The notes under the pieces are model-generated. The model worked only from the letters and a program-made list of their open reading frames with translations. It did no database searches and was not told the origin of the DNA. From Algoriphagus machipongonensis (GTDB taxonomy: Bacteria > Bacteroidota > Bacteroidia > Cytophagales > Cyclobacteriaceae): a stretch of DNA of 64,000 nucleotides. The stretch spans positions 310,001 through 374,000 of the forward strand of contig NZ_CM001023.1 of NCBI RefSeq assembly GCF_000166275.1, read 5' to 3'. Each line of letters opens with the position of its first letter. Position 1 is the first letter of the stretch. Below, piece by piece: positions 50,988 to 60,830 of this stretch. The translations under genes were made by a program, and so were the position numbers.

Positions 50988-53417
50988 ATGAAAACTACCA
51001 ACTTGTTTTTTTTAACCCTTTTCATCTATATGCTAGGGTTAAGTAATCTAGCCGCAAAAGATATCAGTAAAATTTCAGGGAAGATTCTGGATCAGAATGG
51101 ACAAGCTGTCCCTTATGCCAATGTTGCTTTGATCGCCATCGGTGATGGGCACTTGGTTGATGGTACTGTTTCTGACGAGGAAGGAAGATTCATTGTAGAA
51201 TCCACCAAAACCTCTGAAGTGAAATTGGTGATCTCTTCCATTGGATTTAAACCATTTGAATCAGAGCCTTTTCAATTAAAACCTGGGTTGATCAAAGAAA
51301 TGGGCGAAGTCCAGATCCAAGATGAAGCCACTGGTTTGGAAGAGGTAACTGTTAGGTCTACTCGCCCTGAAATTATTATTCAGCCTGATAAGACGGTTGT
51401 CAATGTTGAAGGTACAGTAATGGCTGAAGGTTCAACCGCTCTGGATGTAATCGGCAGATCTCCGGGTATCTATGTTGATCAGGATGGAATAATCAATCTT
51501 AATGGCCGAAGTGGTGTGGTGGTCATGATCAACGATCGTCAAACTTATATGAGTGCTACCGACCTGGCCAACTTCCTGAGAGCGATGCCAGCTGATAACA
51601 TCAAAAGCATTGAGGTTATCAACAATCCATCTGCAAGATTCGATGCAGAAGGTTCTGCAGGTGTGATCAACATCGTCTTAAAGAAAAATACCGTAGATGG
51701 GATTTTTGGAAATGTACAGGCGGGTGGTCAATACAATGGTTTTTGGGCCCCGATTGCAGGAGTTTCCTTGAATGTTAAAAAAGGAAAATGGTCTACTAAT
51801 GCTGATTTGAACTATAATCACAATGCCAATTTGAATGAATTGGATATTGAGAGGAATTTTGATGTGCTGGAGGGAGTGTCCAATTTCATGCAGGAATCAA
51901 GAATTAGACAGAGAAACAAGAATTTGTTTTTCAATGGAGCAGCAAATTATGAGATCAATTCTGACCATAATATTGGACTGAATATTCAAGCTTCTGACTT
52001 TGACAATGTAACCACCAACCCTTCTTTAACTGCTATTAGTACTCCAGGTGTTGCAGAAAACACATTTTTGGATTCATACAATGATTCCAAAGGTGGCGGG
52101 AATAGATACTTTGGAAACCTGCATTATGGTGGGAATTTGGATACTCTGGGAACGAAGATCACTGCGGATATAGATTTCACCAGAATGAATTCCGGAAGTG
52201 AATCATTATTGAGTACTACGACCTGGGAAGGCGAAGATGTGGAGAATGGAGAGCGTGGAAAATTGAATACAATCAATGATATGTATTACAATATCTTCAC
52301 AGCAAAAGTAGATTTTGTAAAGCCTATCTGGAATGGTACCCTAGAGACAGGTGTCAAAGGATCTTGGGTTAAATCTGATAATAACTTAGACCTGACTTTA
52401 TCTATCGAAGATGGTCCATTTGAGCCAACCCCAAATAGTAACCACTTTATATACAATGAAAATGTATTGGCAGCTTATGCTTCTTTTAAAGGAAAGATTT
52501 CTGACAAATTGAGTTACCAAGCTGGGTTAAGAGGTGAGTTTTCTGATATTGAGGGTAATTCTGTGACCTTGGATCAAATCAATACGCAAAATTATTTTAA
52601 CCTATTCCCAAGTGCTTTTCTTCAGCATAAGGTGAGTGATAACTATCAGATCGTTTATAATGCCAATAGAAGGATTACTAGACCAAATTATAGACTCTTG
52701 AATCCATTCGTTTACTACATTGATCCGTTGACATCAGAGCGAGGAAATCCTAATTTGAAACCTCAGTATTCCAATAACTTTGAAATGAATCATGTGGTGA
52801 AAGGAGCATACCAATTCACCTTAGGCTATAGCGAAACAACGGATGCATTTATGCAGGTGTTTATTCAGGATGATGAGGAAAGAACTACGACGACCTTTAC
52901 CGATAATTTTGACAAAACAAGAAATGCCAATTTTAGAGCAATGGTGCCGGTTCAGATTCGCGAATGGTGGGGAACTTCTAATATGTTGCAGGTAAATTAC
53001 AACAGATATAAGTCGCTAATAGGCGATGATTACTTAGACACTGAGCAGACCTCATTTATGGTTAGAACACAGCATAATGTCAATCTTCCTAAAGGGTTCA
53101 AGCTAGAAGTAGTGGGAATGTACCTAGGCCCGCAGATTTGGGGTCAGGGAGAATTGAAAGGTTTTGGTTGGGTTGACGCTGGTGTGACCAAGACTATTAT
53201 GAAGGATAAGCTAACAATCGCTGTCAACGGAACCGATTTGTTTAGAACCCAAGTGATTCGAGCGAAAGTAGATTTTGCGGACATCGATACTTCATTCAGA
53301 CAATATAGAAGTAATCAAGGTGTGAGATTTACATTGAGATACAGATTCTCCAAAGGTGAAAGCTTCAGAGTGAATAAAAGCACAGGAAGCTCCGAAGAGA
53401 GAGACAGATTGAATTAA
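50988..53417 (+). CDS. TonB-dependent-receptor-like outer membrane protein with carboxypeptidase-like N-terminal domain
   Basis: An 809-residue protein. Signal peptide at about 1-23, then a CarboxypepD_reg-like domain (ISGKILDQNGQAVPYANVAL, about 27-110). A plug-like domain follows (DVIGRSPGIYVDQDGIINLNG, IKSIEVINNPSARFDAEGSAGVINI). The barrel ends in GVRFTLRYRFSKGESF and carries the OMP_b-brl_3 pattern. No TonB box can be named. Substrates for this subfamily are generally not known. It has its own terminator at 53426-53458 and no SusD-like partner gene. Confidence 0.85.
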   Translation: MKTTNLFFLTLFIYMLGLSNLAAKDISKISGKILDQNGQAVPYANVALIAIGDGHLVDGTVSDEEGRFIVESTKTSEVKLVISSIGFKPFESEPFQLKPGLIKEMGEVQIQDEATGLEEVTVRSTRPEIIIQPDKTVVNVEGTVMAEGSTALDVIGRSPGIYVDQDGIINLNGRSGVVVMINDRQTYMSATDLANFLRAMPADNIKSIEVINNPSARFDAEGSAGVINIVLKKNTVDGIFGNVQAGGQYNGFWAPIAGVSLNVKKGKWSTNADLNYNHNANLNELDIERNFDVLEGVSNFMQESRIRQRNKNLFFNGAANYEINSDHNIGLNIQASDFDNVTTNPSLTAISTPGVAENTFLDSYNDSKGGGNRYFGNLHYGGNLDTLGTKITADIDFTRMNSGSESLLSTTTWEGEDVENGERGKLNTINDMYYNIFTAKVDFVKPIWNGTLETGVKGSWVKSDNNLDLTLSIEDGPFEPTPNSNHFIYNENVLAAYASFKGKISDKLSYQAGLRGEFSDIEGNSVTLDQINTQNYFNLFPSAFLQHKVSDNYQIVYNANRRITRPNYRLLNPFVYYIDPLTSERGNPNLKPQYSNNFEMNHVVKGAYQFTLGYSETTDAFMQVFIQDDEERTTTTFTDNFDKTRNANFRAMVPVQIREWWGTSNMLQVNYNRYKSLIGDDYLDTEQTSFMVRTQHNVNLPKGFKLEVVGMYLGPQIWGQGELKGFGWVDAGVTKTIMKDKLTIAVNGTDLFRTQVIRAKVDFADIDTSFRQYRSNQGVRFTLRYRFSKGESFRVNKSTGSSEERDRLN

Positions 53418-53425
53418 ACCTTCGC

Positions 53426-53458
53426 ATCCTCCTTGTAACCCAAGGAGGATTTTTTTTT
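53426..53458 (+). terminator. Terminator of the TonB-receptor-like gene
   Basis: ATCCTCCTTG pairs with CAAGGAGGAT, followed by eight T. It lies 8 bases after the stop codon. Confidence 0.88.
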
Positions 53459-53481
53459 ATATTCACTGAATTCATAATGAT

Positions 53482-54798
53482 ATGCAACAACGGATTATCT
53501 ACTCTTTATTTCTTTACCTGATCAGTGCAGCTACTCTGATTGCTCAAGATTTCAATAAACTGGATCAGTATTTTGATTCTCTGGAAGTCCATAACAAGTT
53601 TATGGGTAATGTACTTTTGAAGGGAAATGGAGAAGTTCTTTATGCCCGTTCCTTGGGCTTTAAAGATATTGAAGAGGGGGTAAAGTTAGAGGAGGATACA
53701 CAATTCAGAGTGGGTTCCATCACCAAAATGTTTACGACGGTACTTGTTTTACAAGCGGTAGAAGAAGGCAAGTTGAAACTGGATCAAAAACTTTCTGAAT
53801 TTATTCCTGAAATCGAAAATTCGGATCAAATAACAATTAGCATGCTTCTCCAACATAGAAGCGGTATTCATAATTTTACTAATGATGATTTATATGACAC
53901 CTATTTCACAAGTCCTCAAACGCGTGAACAGCTCATAGAAATCATCAAAGAGGGAGGAAGTGATTTCGAACCTGATACCAAGGGAGAGTACAGTAATTCC
54001 AATTTTGTCTTACTCACCTTTATTTTGGAGGGGGTGTATGATGAATCTTATCGGGAATTAGTAAAGGAAAGAATCACTAAGCCTTTGCGATTAGAACATA
54101 CTTTAGTTGGCCAAGGGAAAGGATCAAATGAAGCCAGCTCCTATTCTTTTGAGAATGGTTGGCAAAAAGAGCAGGTTACAGACATGTCTATCCCATTGGG
54201 GGCGGGAGCCATAGTTTCCACCACAGAGGATCTAGGGAATTTCATCGAAGGTCTTTTTTCTGGAAAACTCATTTCCGATGAAAGTTTAGGATTGATGAAA
54301 GAAATAAAAGATGGATATGGAAGGGGAATGTTCCAGTTTCCATATTATGAGAAGAAAGCCTATGGTCATAATGGGGGGATTGATGGTTTTTCATCTATGT
54401 TAGGCTATTTACCCTCGGAAGAAGTTACGATTTGTATTTTATCAAACGGCAGCAATTATAACAACAATACTATTATTCTTGCGATACTGGATACTCAGTT
54501 TGGAAGAGAGGTTAAAATCCCGTCGTTCCAAACAGCAACGTTAACAGAGGATGAGTTGGATCAGTATTTAGGGGAATATGCTTCAGACCAAATCCCACTT
54601 AAAATGACCTTCTCAAAAGAAGGGAATACCTTGATTGCCAAGGCTACTGGTCAACCAGAGACTCCATTAGAGGCCAGAGGAAATCATGTTTTTGAATTTG
54701 TCCAGGCAGGAGCTACGATGATTTTTGATCCTGAAAAAGGTGAAATGACGCTCAAACAAGGAGGCGCAACAATTTTATTTAAAAGAACAAACCTATAA
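53482..54798 (+). CDS. Serine hydrolase of the class C beta-lactamase fold
   Basis: A 438-residue protein with a signal peptide ending near AQ (residue 22). The catalytic S-x-x-K is Ser79-Ile-Thr-Lys82 in VGSITKMF. The Y-x-N motif is Tyr170-Ser-Asn172 (GEYSNSNF), and the third motif is YGHNGGIDGF. A C-terminal domain (about 345-438) follows the catalytic core. Members include D-aminopeptidases, esterases and penicillin-binding proteins; a beta-lactamase function is not implied. It stands alone. Confidence 0.85.
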   Translation: MQQRIIYSLFLYLISAATLIAQDFNKLDQYFDSLEVHNKFMGNVLLKGNGEVLYARSLGFKDIEEGVKLEEDTQFRVGSITKMFTTVLVLQAVEEGKLKLDQKLSEFIPEIENSDQITISMLLQHRSGIHNFTNDDLYDTYFTSPQTREQLIEIIKEGGSDFEPDTKGEYSNSNFVLLTFILEGVYDESYRELVKERITKPLRLEHTLVGQGKGSNEASSYSFENGWQKEQVTDMSIPLGAGAIVSTTEDLGNFIEGLFSGKLISDESLGLMKEIKDGYGRGMFQFPYYEKKAYGHNGGIDGFSSMLGYLPSEEVTICILSNGSNYNNNTIILAILDTQFGREVKIPSFQTATLTEDELDQYLGEYASDQIPLKMTFSKEGNTLIAKATGQPETPLEARGNHVFEFVQAGATMIFDPEKGEMTLKQGGATILFKRTNL

Positions 54799-54848
54799 AA
54801 AACTAACTTTTATTAGCTTCAATTTCATTTTATGATAATGGCTAGTAA

Positions 54849-55313
54849 TTATTTAAAGTGGTAAAGGAAGACCAGCACTCCTGTAAAGGCAGGTTTTCTC
54901 TGATCCTTAATTTCTAATTTTACAGAGACTTCTGCCTTGACCGTTCCTCTAAGATTCACAACAGATTTCAAGTTGGCAACCAACCTAACTTGATCATTCA
55001 CAAGAACGGGATGAGCAAACCTAAAATTTTCAATTCCATAATTGATCATCATTTTTAGGTTATTCACTTTTAAAATTTGTTCCCAAAGATGAGGAACAAT
55101 ACTTAAAGTCAAGTACCCATGCGCAATGGTATTTCCGAAAGCACCTTCGGATTTAGCGCGCTCAGGATCTGTGTGTATCCACTGGTGATCATGGGTAGCG
55201 TCTGCAAAAAGATTGATTTGATTTTGGGAGATTTGAAAATATTCGGAGGTTCCAAGTTCTTGTCCACTGTAGGCTTCAAATTCTTCGAAACTTCCTATTT
55301 CTATTGCGCTCAT
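54849..55313 (-). CDS. MaoC-family (hotdog-fold) dehydratase
   Basis: A 154-residue protein. The hydratase-2 motif is visible in FADATHDHQWIHTDPERA and AHGYLTLSIVP, giving the Asp/His catalytic pair (D-x-x-x-x-H). The single-hotdog length fits R-specific enoyl-CoA hydratases and nodN-like proteins. It lies alone between a serine hydrolase and the DUF3857 pair. A physiological substrate cannot be assigned from sequence. Confidence 0.88.
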   Translation of the reverse strand: MSAIEIGSFEEFEAYSGQELGTSEYFQISQNQINLFADATHDHQWIHTDPERAKSEGAFGNTIAHGYLTLSIVPHLWEQILKVNNLKMMINYGIENFRFAHPVLVNDQVRLVANLKSVVNLRGTVKAEVSVKLEIKDQRKPAFTGVLVFLYHFK

Positions 55314-55514
55314 TCCTATATTATTTCGTAAAAATTCAAAATAGGGAACTTTTGTTGGGATTTACAAGGAGAAATTTCCTAAAAAAAATATAAAAAGCTG
55401 ATAGTCAGAGCTATTGAAACTAAAGGAATTATTTCTGAAATAAATAATATAAAAATAGATTAGTTTTTCACCTTTTTATTTAATTTCAACGCGAATAATT
55501 CCAATTTATTTTGC

Positions 55515-57365
55515 ATGAACAATCATTGTTTCCTTGTCCTTATCTTTCTAAGTTTTATTTCTGAAACTGCTTTTTGTTCTGCAAAAGATTCTGTTGATAT
55601 ATACTCTGAACTTACAGAAAAACAGGTGATTACGGTCACTAAAGATTTTGAAGTCAAATATTATAATGAAAGAACAATTACTGTTTTTTCAAATGAAGGA
55701 TTAGATCATGCCTATACTTCATTATCCTATGATCGATTGAGTAAAATTGAAAATTTTCAGCTTGAGGTCATTAATCCCAAAACTGGGAAAACCTTAGAAA
55801 AAGCCAAATTGCGAGACATGAGTGATGTGGCGATTTACTCGACTTCTAGTGTTTTTGACGATAATCGGAGGAAATATTATGAGGTTAAAAGTGGGGTGTT
55901 TCCTATAAAGATTAAGATCATCACCGAGACCAAATCCAGCAGCAATTTTTTTCTGAGGACATGGATACCCGTTCATAGGTATAATCAAAAAATAAAAAAT
56001 TCAAGCATTACTGTTAATTACCCAAAAGAGATAGGACTTCGGTATAAAGAGTTAAACCTCTTGGGTACCAGAGAGGAAAAGGAAGAGGATGGTATGGTTT
56101 CCATCACCTGGGAAGAAACTGACCTTCCGATTCAAGAGCCAGATTTCGAAGAAGAAGATGATCATAGATTATTAATTGCTCCTGTAAAATTTGGGATGGA
56201 GGAGTACTCTGGGGAAATGGGGGATTGGTCAGGTTTAGCGGATTGGCTTTACAAACTAAATGAAGGCCGGGACCAGCTACCAGAAGACCTGAAAAAGAAA
56301 ATTCATGCACTGACGGATGAGCTAGAAAGTTCCTATGAGAAGGTAGAGGTTTTATATACTTACCTCCAGCAAAACTTTAGATATGTGAGTATTCAGTTAG
56401 GTATTGGTGGATGGCAAACCATGAGTTCTGAAGAAGTAGCCAAGTATGCTTATGGGGATTGTAAAGGATTATCCAATATTATGAAGGCCATGCTTGCTGA
56501 AGTAGGAATTGACTCAAATTATACCTTGGTATTTGCGGGTGAAGATGAAGAGGATATTGAGGTAGATTTTCCTTCAAATCAGTTTAATCATGTGATACTA
56601 CAAGTTCCTACTGACAAGGATCCGATTTGGTTAGAATGTACATCCAATTTACTCCCTGCAGGTTATTTAGGATCATTTACTAAGGATCGACATGTTTTGG
56701 TGACTACAAAAGGAGGTGGCTATTTAACCAAAACTCCATCTTATAAGGAAGCTCAGTGGAATCAATCAAAATCTGAAACGAACATTAAAATAGACCCGCA
56801 AGGAAATGCTCTTATAGAAACGGATATGCAATTTGAGGGCAATTTTGCAGAAGATTTAATGTACGTGAAGAACAACCTGGATGAAAGAAAACAAAAAGAT
56901 TTTTTCAATAGAACTTCACCAGTTTCAGGCTTAATTGTAACGGACCTTTCGATTGATTTACAACATCAAGATTCTATCCCGGTAGCCAAAACCAGCTACA
57001 AAGGATTCATTCAGAAGTTTACTCAAAATACTTCCAAAAGGGTTATTCTGAAGTCATTTATGGGGGATTTAGAGCCAGAAATGTTTCAGTCCAATCGATT
57101 GGTGAAAACAGATTCATTTCGCATTGATTTAGGTGATAACCTGACGCCAGAGTCAAGTTTGGAGCCTCTGTATTTTCAGGAGGAAGGAAACAACATTGCT
57201 ATCGTCAGTAAACTTGACGGAAATATATTGAACGTCACAAGAGAGATAGAAATTGATTTTTCCGATGAATTGGAGGATGAAGCCAAAAAAGAGCTAATAA
57301 AAAAGATCAATTCAAAAGCTGTAAAAACTTACATCTTTTTAAAATCAGATATACAAACTAATTAA
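55515..57365 (+). CDS. DUF3857/transglutaminase-like secreted protein (apparently active)
   Basis: A 616-residue protein with a signal peptide ending near AFCSA. A DUF3857 domain (about 45-215) precedes a transglutaminase-like core with AYGDCKGLSNIMKAML (catalytic Cys), NQFNHVILQVP (His) and WLECTSNLLPAGYLG (third residue, usually Asp, here Glu). The C-terminal half is beta-rich. These are periplasmic or outer-membrane-associated proteins with a peptidase-like fold; substrates are unknown. The next gene, 1 base later, is a paralogue without the catalytic residues. Confidence 0.85.
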   Translation: MNNHCFLVLIFLSFISETAFCSAKDSVDIYSELTEKQVITVTKDFEVKYYNERTITVFSNEGLDHAYTSLSYDRLSKIENFQLEVINPKTGKTLEKAKLRDMSDVAIYSTSSVFDDNRRKYYEVKSGVFPIKIKIITETKSSSNFFLRTWIPVHRYNQKIKNSSITVNYPKEIGLRYKELNLLGTREEKEEDGMVSITWEETDLPIQEPDFEEEDDHRLLIAPVKFGMEEYSGEMGDWSGLADWLYKLNEGRDQLPEDLKKKIHALTDELESSYEKVEVLYTYLQQNFRYVSIQLGIGGWQTMSSEEVAKYAYGDCKGLSNIMKAMLAEVGIDSNYTLVFAGEDEEDIEVDFPSNQFNHVILQVPTDKDPIWLECTSNLLPAGYLGSFTKDRHVLVTTKGGGYLTKTPSYKEAQWNQSKSETNIKIDPQGNALIETDMQFEGNFAEDLMYVKNNLDERKQKDFFNRTSPVSGLIVTDLSIDLQHQDSIPVAKTSYKGFIQKFTQNTSKRVILKSFMGDLEPEMFQSNRLVKTDSFRIDLGDNLTPESSLEPLYFQEEGNNIAIVSKLDGNILNVTREIEIDFSDELEDEAKKELIKKINSKAVKTYIFLKSDIQTN

Positions 57366-57366
57366 T

Positions 57367-59289
57367 ATGAGAATACTATTTACCATCATCCTCTTATTTA
57401 CTTTTTCCCTTACCTGGGCTCAAAACGTGAAAATGGGGGAGTTTTCCGATGAGGAAATAAATTTAAAAGAGGTGTCCTATGAGCCGGATGCCGCTGCAGT
57501 AGTTTTATGGGAAGAAGGAGAATCCCAGTTTTCCTCTGGATTATTAGTAACTAACTACCTTTTCCGTGTGAAAATCCTTTCTGAAGCAGGTAAAGAGCAT
57601 GGGGATATTCGAATTCGATATTATATCGGAGATAGTAAAGTTGAGTATATAAGTAGTGTAAAAGCACAGATATCCAATTTCAATGGGGATGAGGTAGAAA
57701 CTACCAAATTGAAAAAGGAGAATATTTTTGATGTGGATTTAGGAGAAGGGTATCGAGAGACAAGAATTACTTTTCCAAATGTTCAAGTAGGCTCAATTTT
57801 AGAGTATTCCTATAAAAAAGCTGACAAGAATCTGACTTTTTTGGATGGCTGGACTTTCCAGAATTCTATCCCAACCCTTGGTTCACATTATCAGATTAAG
57901 ATGAATCCGAACCTTGATTATCAAACCATAAGTCAGGGATATAATTTATCCACTAGAGCTGAAAAATCTGAGGACTATGGTATTTATAAATGGACATTGA
58001 GGAATTTATATTCCTTGAAAGAGGAGCCCTATATGAAGAATTACCGTGATTATATAGAGAGAATAGAATTCCAGCTATTTAGGTACAAAGAGTCTACGCA
58101 TGTAGGTGAGCTGTGGAAGAATGTATTGAATACATGGGAAAAGTTAGGTGATGAGTTAATTTCTTCTTATCGTCAAAAAGGCTATTACAGAAGTAATCCC
58201 ATTGAAAAGGAATTGCTAGATGCAGATATCAGTGGAGAAACTCAGCTTGAAATGGCAAGCAAAGCATATTATTACGTCCGAGATAATTTTACGGCTGAAG
58301 GTGTAGATTTCATCTATGCAGATCAACAGATTAATCAATTGCTAAAAACCAGGACTGGTAGCCCTCAAGAGTTGAGCTTACTATTAATGGGAATATTAAA
58401 GTCGCAAGGAATCACCTGTGATCCTGTTTTGATAGGCAGTAAAGGAAATGGTAGAACAGACATTGTTCCTTTTCCTTTTTTAAATCAATTTGATGAAATA
58501 TTGCTAAGGACTGAACTTGATGGAGAAGTAAAATTCATTGATTTATCTGATAAAGATGCTCCTTTCGGGTATGTTGATTTGGATAAGCAGGTGAAAGCTG
58601 GCCTTTATCTAGTGCAAGGTACCAGCGCGATTGTACCTCTGGAATTTGAAGGCAGTGGCAATGTGGTGTATTTTAGTCAAGTTGATTTTGAAGGATCCGA
58701 CTTGGTGATGAATAATAGTATTCGCCATTATCAGCATGAAGGGCTTAATTGGCAAAAAACTGTCGATTACTTGGAGAAGCAAAAGGATCCTTTGGATAAG
58801 TTGTTTGCAGAAAGTGCCAATAATATGAATATCCAAGATATTAGTTTTGAAAATACCCTTCAGGAAAAAGACTTTGTCACGACATCATTCAAAATTGTAA
58901 TGGAATCCGCTGCAGAAGAGGATATGATTATGTTTAATCCTATTAAATATTCATCCTTTTCAAAAAATCCATTTACGCAGGAATATCGAATCTTCCCCGT
59001 GGATTTTGAGCATAAGTTCAGTGAGATGAGCAGTGTAAACATTAAAATTCCGGAGGGATACGAGTTGGATGATTTTCCACAGGATGCAGTTTTGACGATT
59101 GAAGGGAGTCCGATAGTTTTCTCCTATAGCACCAACTTTATGAACGGTATTTTGACAGTTTCTTCCAAATTGGCCATTCGAAATCCATTAATCGGAGCGG
59201 AACAATACCCTGATTTAAAATATTTAATGGAATCCATAGCCTCTAAGCTTCAGGAACCGGTGATCCTTAAAAAAATCGTAGCACCATGA
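57367..59289 (+). CDS. DUF3857/transglutaminase-like protein lacking catalytic residues
   Basis: A 640-residue protein with a signal peptide (to about 19, LTWAQ). It shares the domain order with the previous gene. At the place of the Cys loop it has KTRTGSPQELSLLLMGIL instead of GDC-K-G-L-S, and at the His position LNQFDEILLRTE instead of F-N-H-V-I-L. This is therefore a pseudoenzyme, probably a binding or regulatory partner of its neighbour. The 1-base gap to the upstream gene suggests cotranscription and stoichiometric expression. Confidence 0.82.
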   Translation: MRILFTIILLFTFSLTWAQNVKMGEFSDEEINLKEVSYEPDAAAVVLWEEGESQFSSGLLVTNYLFRVKILSEAGKEHGDIRIRYYIGDSKVEYISSVKAQISNFNGDEVETTKLKKENIFDVDLGEGYRETRITFPNVQVGSILEYSYKKADKNLTFLDGWTFQNSIPTLGSHYQIKMNPNLDYQTISQGYNLSTRAEKSEDYGIYKWTLRNLYSLKEEPYMKNYRDYIERIEFQLFRYKESTHVGELWKNVLNTWEKLGDELISSYRQKGYYRSNPIEKELLDADISGETQLEMASKAYYYVRDNFTAEGVDFIYADQQINQLLKTRTGSPQELSLLLMGILKSQGITCDPVLIGSKGNGRTDIVPFPFLNQFDEILLRTELDGEVKFIDLSDKDAPFGYVDLDKQVKAGLYLVQGTSAIVPLEFEGSGNVVYFSQVDFEGSDLVMNNSIRHYQHEGLNWQKTVDYLEKQKDPLDKLFAESANNMNIQDISFENTLQEKDFVTTSFKIVMESAAEEDMIMFNPIKYSSFSKNPFTQEYRIFPVDFEHKFSEMSSVNIKIPEGYELDDFPQDAVLTIEGSPIVFSYSTNFMNGILTVSSKLAIRNPLIGAEQYPDLKYLMESIASKLQEPVILKKIVAP

Positions 59290-59337
59290 TCAGGTAATTG
59301 CCCTTTTTTTCTGATAATTTGGTGAAAAATTTACCAG

Positions 59338-60132
59338 ATGACATCATACTTACATGGGTACTTTCCAGAAGAACAAGAAAGGCTAGTAGAGCAAGCGGGG
59401 ATTTTAGGGTCTTTGATTTATCCGAGGATTGACTTTGAAGGATGTAAACATGTTTTAGAGATAGGTTCGGGTGTAGGCGCGCAGACCAAGGTTTTAATAA
59501 GCCTATTTCCGGATTTAAAAATCACCTGTGTGGATGCTGAGTCCAAGCAATTGGAAAAAGCCAAGGCTAACTTACTTGAAGAAGCAGATCGATTAACTTT
59601 TGTACATCAAGATGCCCAAAAATTGGACCTTGACGAAAAATTTGACGGAGCATTTTTATGTTGGGTTTTGGAGCATATTCCTGACCCTAAATCGGTTTTA
59701 GGTAGCTTAAAAAATCAGCTTCTCCCGGGCTCAGTTGTATGGATTACCGAGGTGTTTAATAGTACATTTTATTTCCAGCCTGAGTTACCAGGATTGAGGA
59801 ATTACTATGATAACTACAATGCATACCAGCGATCGCTTGGAGGGGATCCGGATGTTGGCGCTAAGCTTGGTGGTTTATTAAAGGAAAATGGTTTTCGCGA
59901 TATTGAGCTTTACCCTGGAGGTTTTCACTTAAGTAAGCATGAACCTGAATTATTGCAGAAATTCACTACCTATTGGATAGAATTGATGAAAAGCGGTGCC
60001 GCAGCCATGCTTGCATCGGAATGGATTTTGCCTGAGGAGGTGTCAGCGATGGAGAAAGATTTAATTAGAATTGCAGCTGACGAGAATGCAGTGTTTTATT
60101 ATCGTTTTGTTCAGGCTAGCGCAACTATATAA
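59338..60132 (+). CDS. SAM-dependent class I methyltransferase
   Basis: A 264-residue protein. The SAM-binding motif I is VLEIGSGVGAQTKVLISLF and motif II has ITCVDAESKQLEKAKA. A post-II motif FDGAFLCWVLEHIPDP is typical of type-11/25 methyltransferases. C-terminal residues form a helical cap. The substrate is unknown. It sits 48 bases after the DUF3857 pair and 2 bases before mtgA, so the last two genes are probably one transcript. Confidence 0.85.
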   Translation: MTSYLHGYFPEEQERLVEQAGILGSLIYPRIDFEGCKHVLEIGSGVGAQTKVLISLFPDLKITCVDAESKQLEKAKANLLEEADRLTFVHQDAQKLDLDEKFDGAFLCWVLEHIPDPKSVLGSLKNQLLPGSVVWITEVFNSTFYFQPELPGLRNYYDNYNAYQRSLGGDPDVGAKLGGLLKENGFRDIELYPGGFHLSKHEPELLQKFTTYWIELMKSGAAAMLASEWILPEEVSAMEKDLIRIAADENAVFYYRFVQASATI

Positions 60133-60134
60133 AA

Positions 60135-60830
60135 ATGGGGATTATTAGACGTGTTTGGAAGTTTTTCTGGAAACTGGTCATTTGGTTTTTGATTATTTCT
60201 ATTGGATTGACTGTCTTGTATAGATTCGTACCTGTTCCTGTAACACCTTTGATGGTGATCCGACTATTCGAACAAACTTTTGATTCAGAGAAAAAAGTGA
60301 AATTGGAAAAGGACTGGGTTCCCATTTCCGAAATTTCGAAATACGCCGCTCAAGCTGTTTATGCTTCGGAAGATCAGAAGTTCCTGGATCATCATGGTTT
60401 TGATTTTGAAGCCATGCAAAAAGCCTGGGAAAATAATAAAAAGGGTAAGCTCGTGAAGGGAGCTAGCACCATTACGCAGCAGACCGTTAAGAATGTGTTT
60501 CTATGGCCGGGAAGGAATTACCTTCGTAAAGGTTTAGAGGCTTATTTTACGGTTTTGGTTGAACTTATCTGGCCAAAAGAACGGATCATGGAAGTTTACC
60601 TAAATGTAATTGAAATGGGTCCGGGGATTTATGGGATTGAAGCCGCTGCGCAGAATTATTACGGTAAATCAGCGATTGATCTAAATAGAAATGAAGCAGC
60701 GATGATAGCTGCAGTATTACCAAACCCGATTCGATGGAATCCAAAGAAGCCTACACCCTATATACTGGGAAGGCAAGTGTGGATCATGAAGCAAATGGGA
60801 AATCTAGCCCCTATTGGATTTGGGGACTGA
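60135..60830 (+). CDS. mtgA: Monofunctional peptidoglycan glycosyltransferase MtgA
   Basis: A 231-residue protein with an N-terminal membrane anchor (about 10-30). GT51 motifs are complete: YASEDQKFLDHHGFDF (catalytic Glu), GASTITQQTVKNVFL, RKGLEAYFTVLVE, KERIMEVYLNVIEMGPG and GIEAAAQNYYGK. It polymerises lipid II into glycan strands without a transpeptidase domain. It is the last plus-strand gene before a long AT-rich gap. Confidence 0.93.
   Translation: MGIIRRVWKFFWKLVIWFLIISIGLTVLYRFVPVPVTPLMVIRLFEQTFDSEKKVKLEKDWVPISEISKYAAQAVYASEDQKFLDHHGFDFEAMQKAWENNKKGKLVKGASTITQQTVKNVFLWPGRNYLRKGLEAYFTVLVELIWPKERIMEVYLNVIEMGPGIYGIEAAAQNYYGKSAIDLNRNEAAMIAAVLPNPIRWNPKKPTPYILGRQVWIMKQMGNLAPIGFGD

Noticed and set aside
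53482..54798. Antibiotic-resistance beta-lactamase
   Set aside because: The class C fold and SxxK/YxN motifs are shared by many peptidases and esterases, and the extra C-terminal domain is not typical of AmpC.
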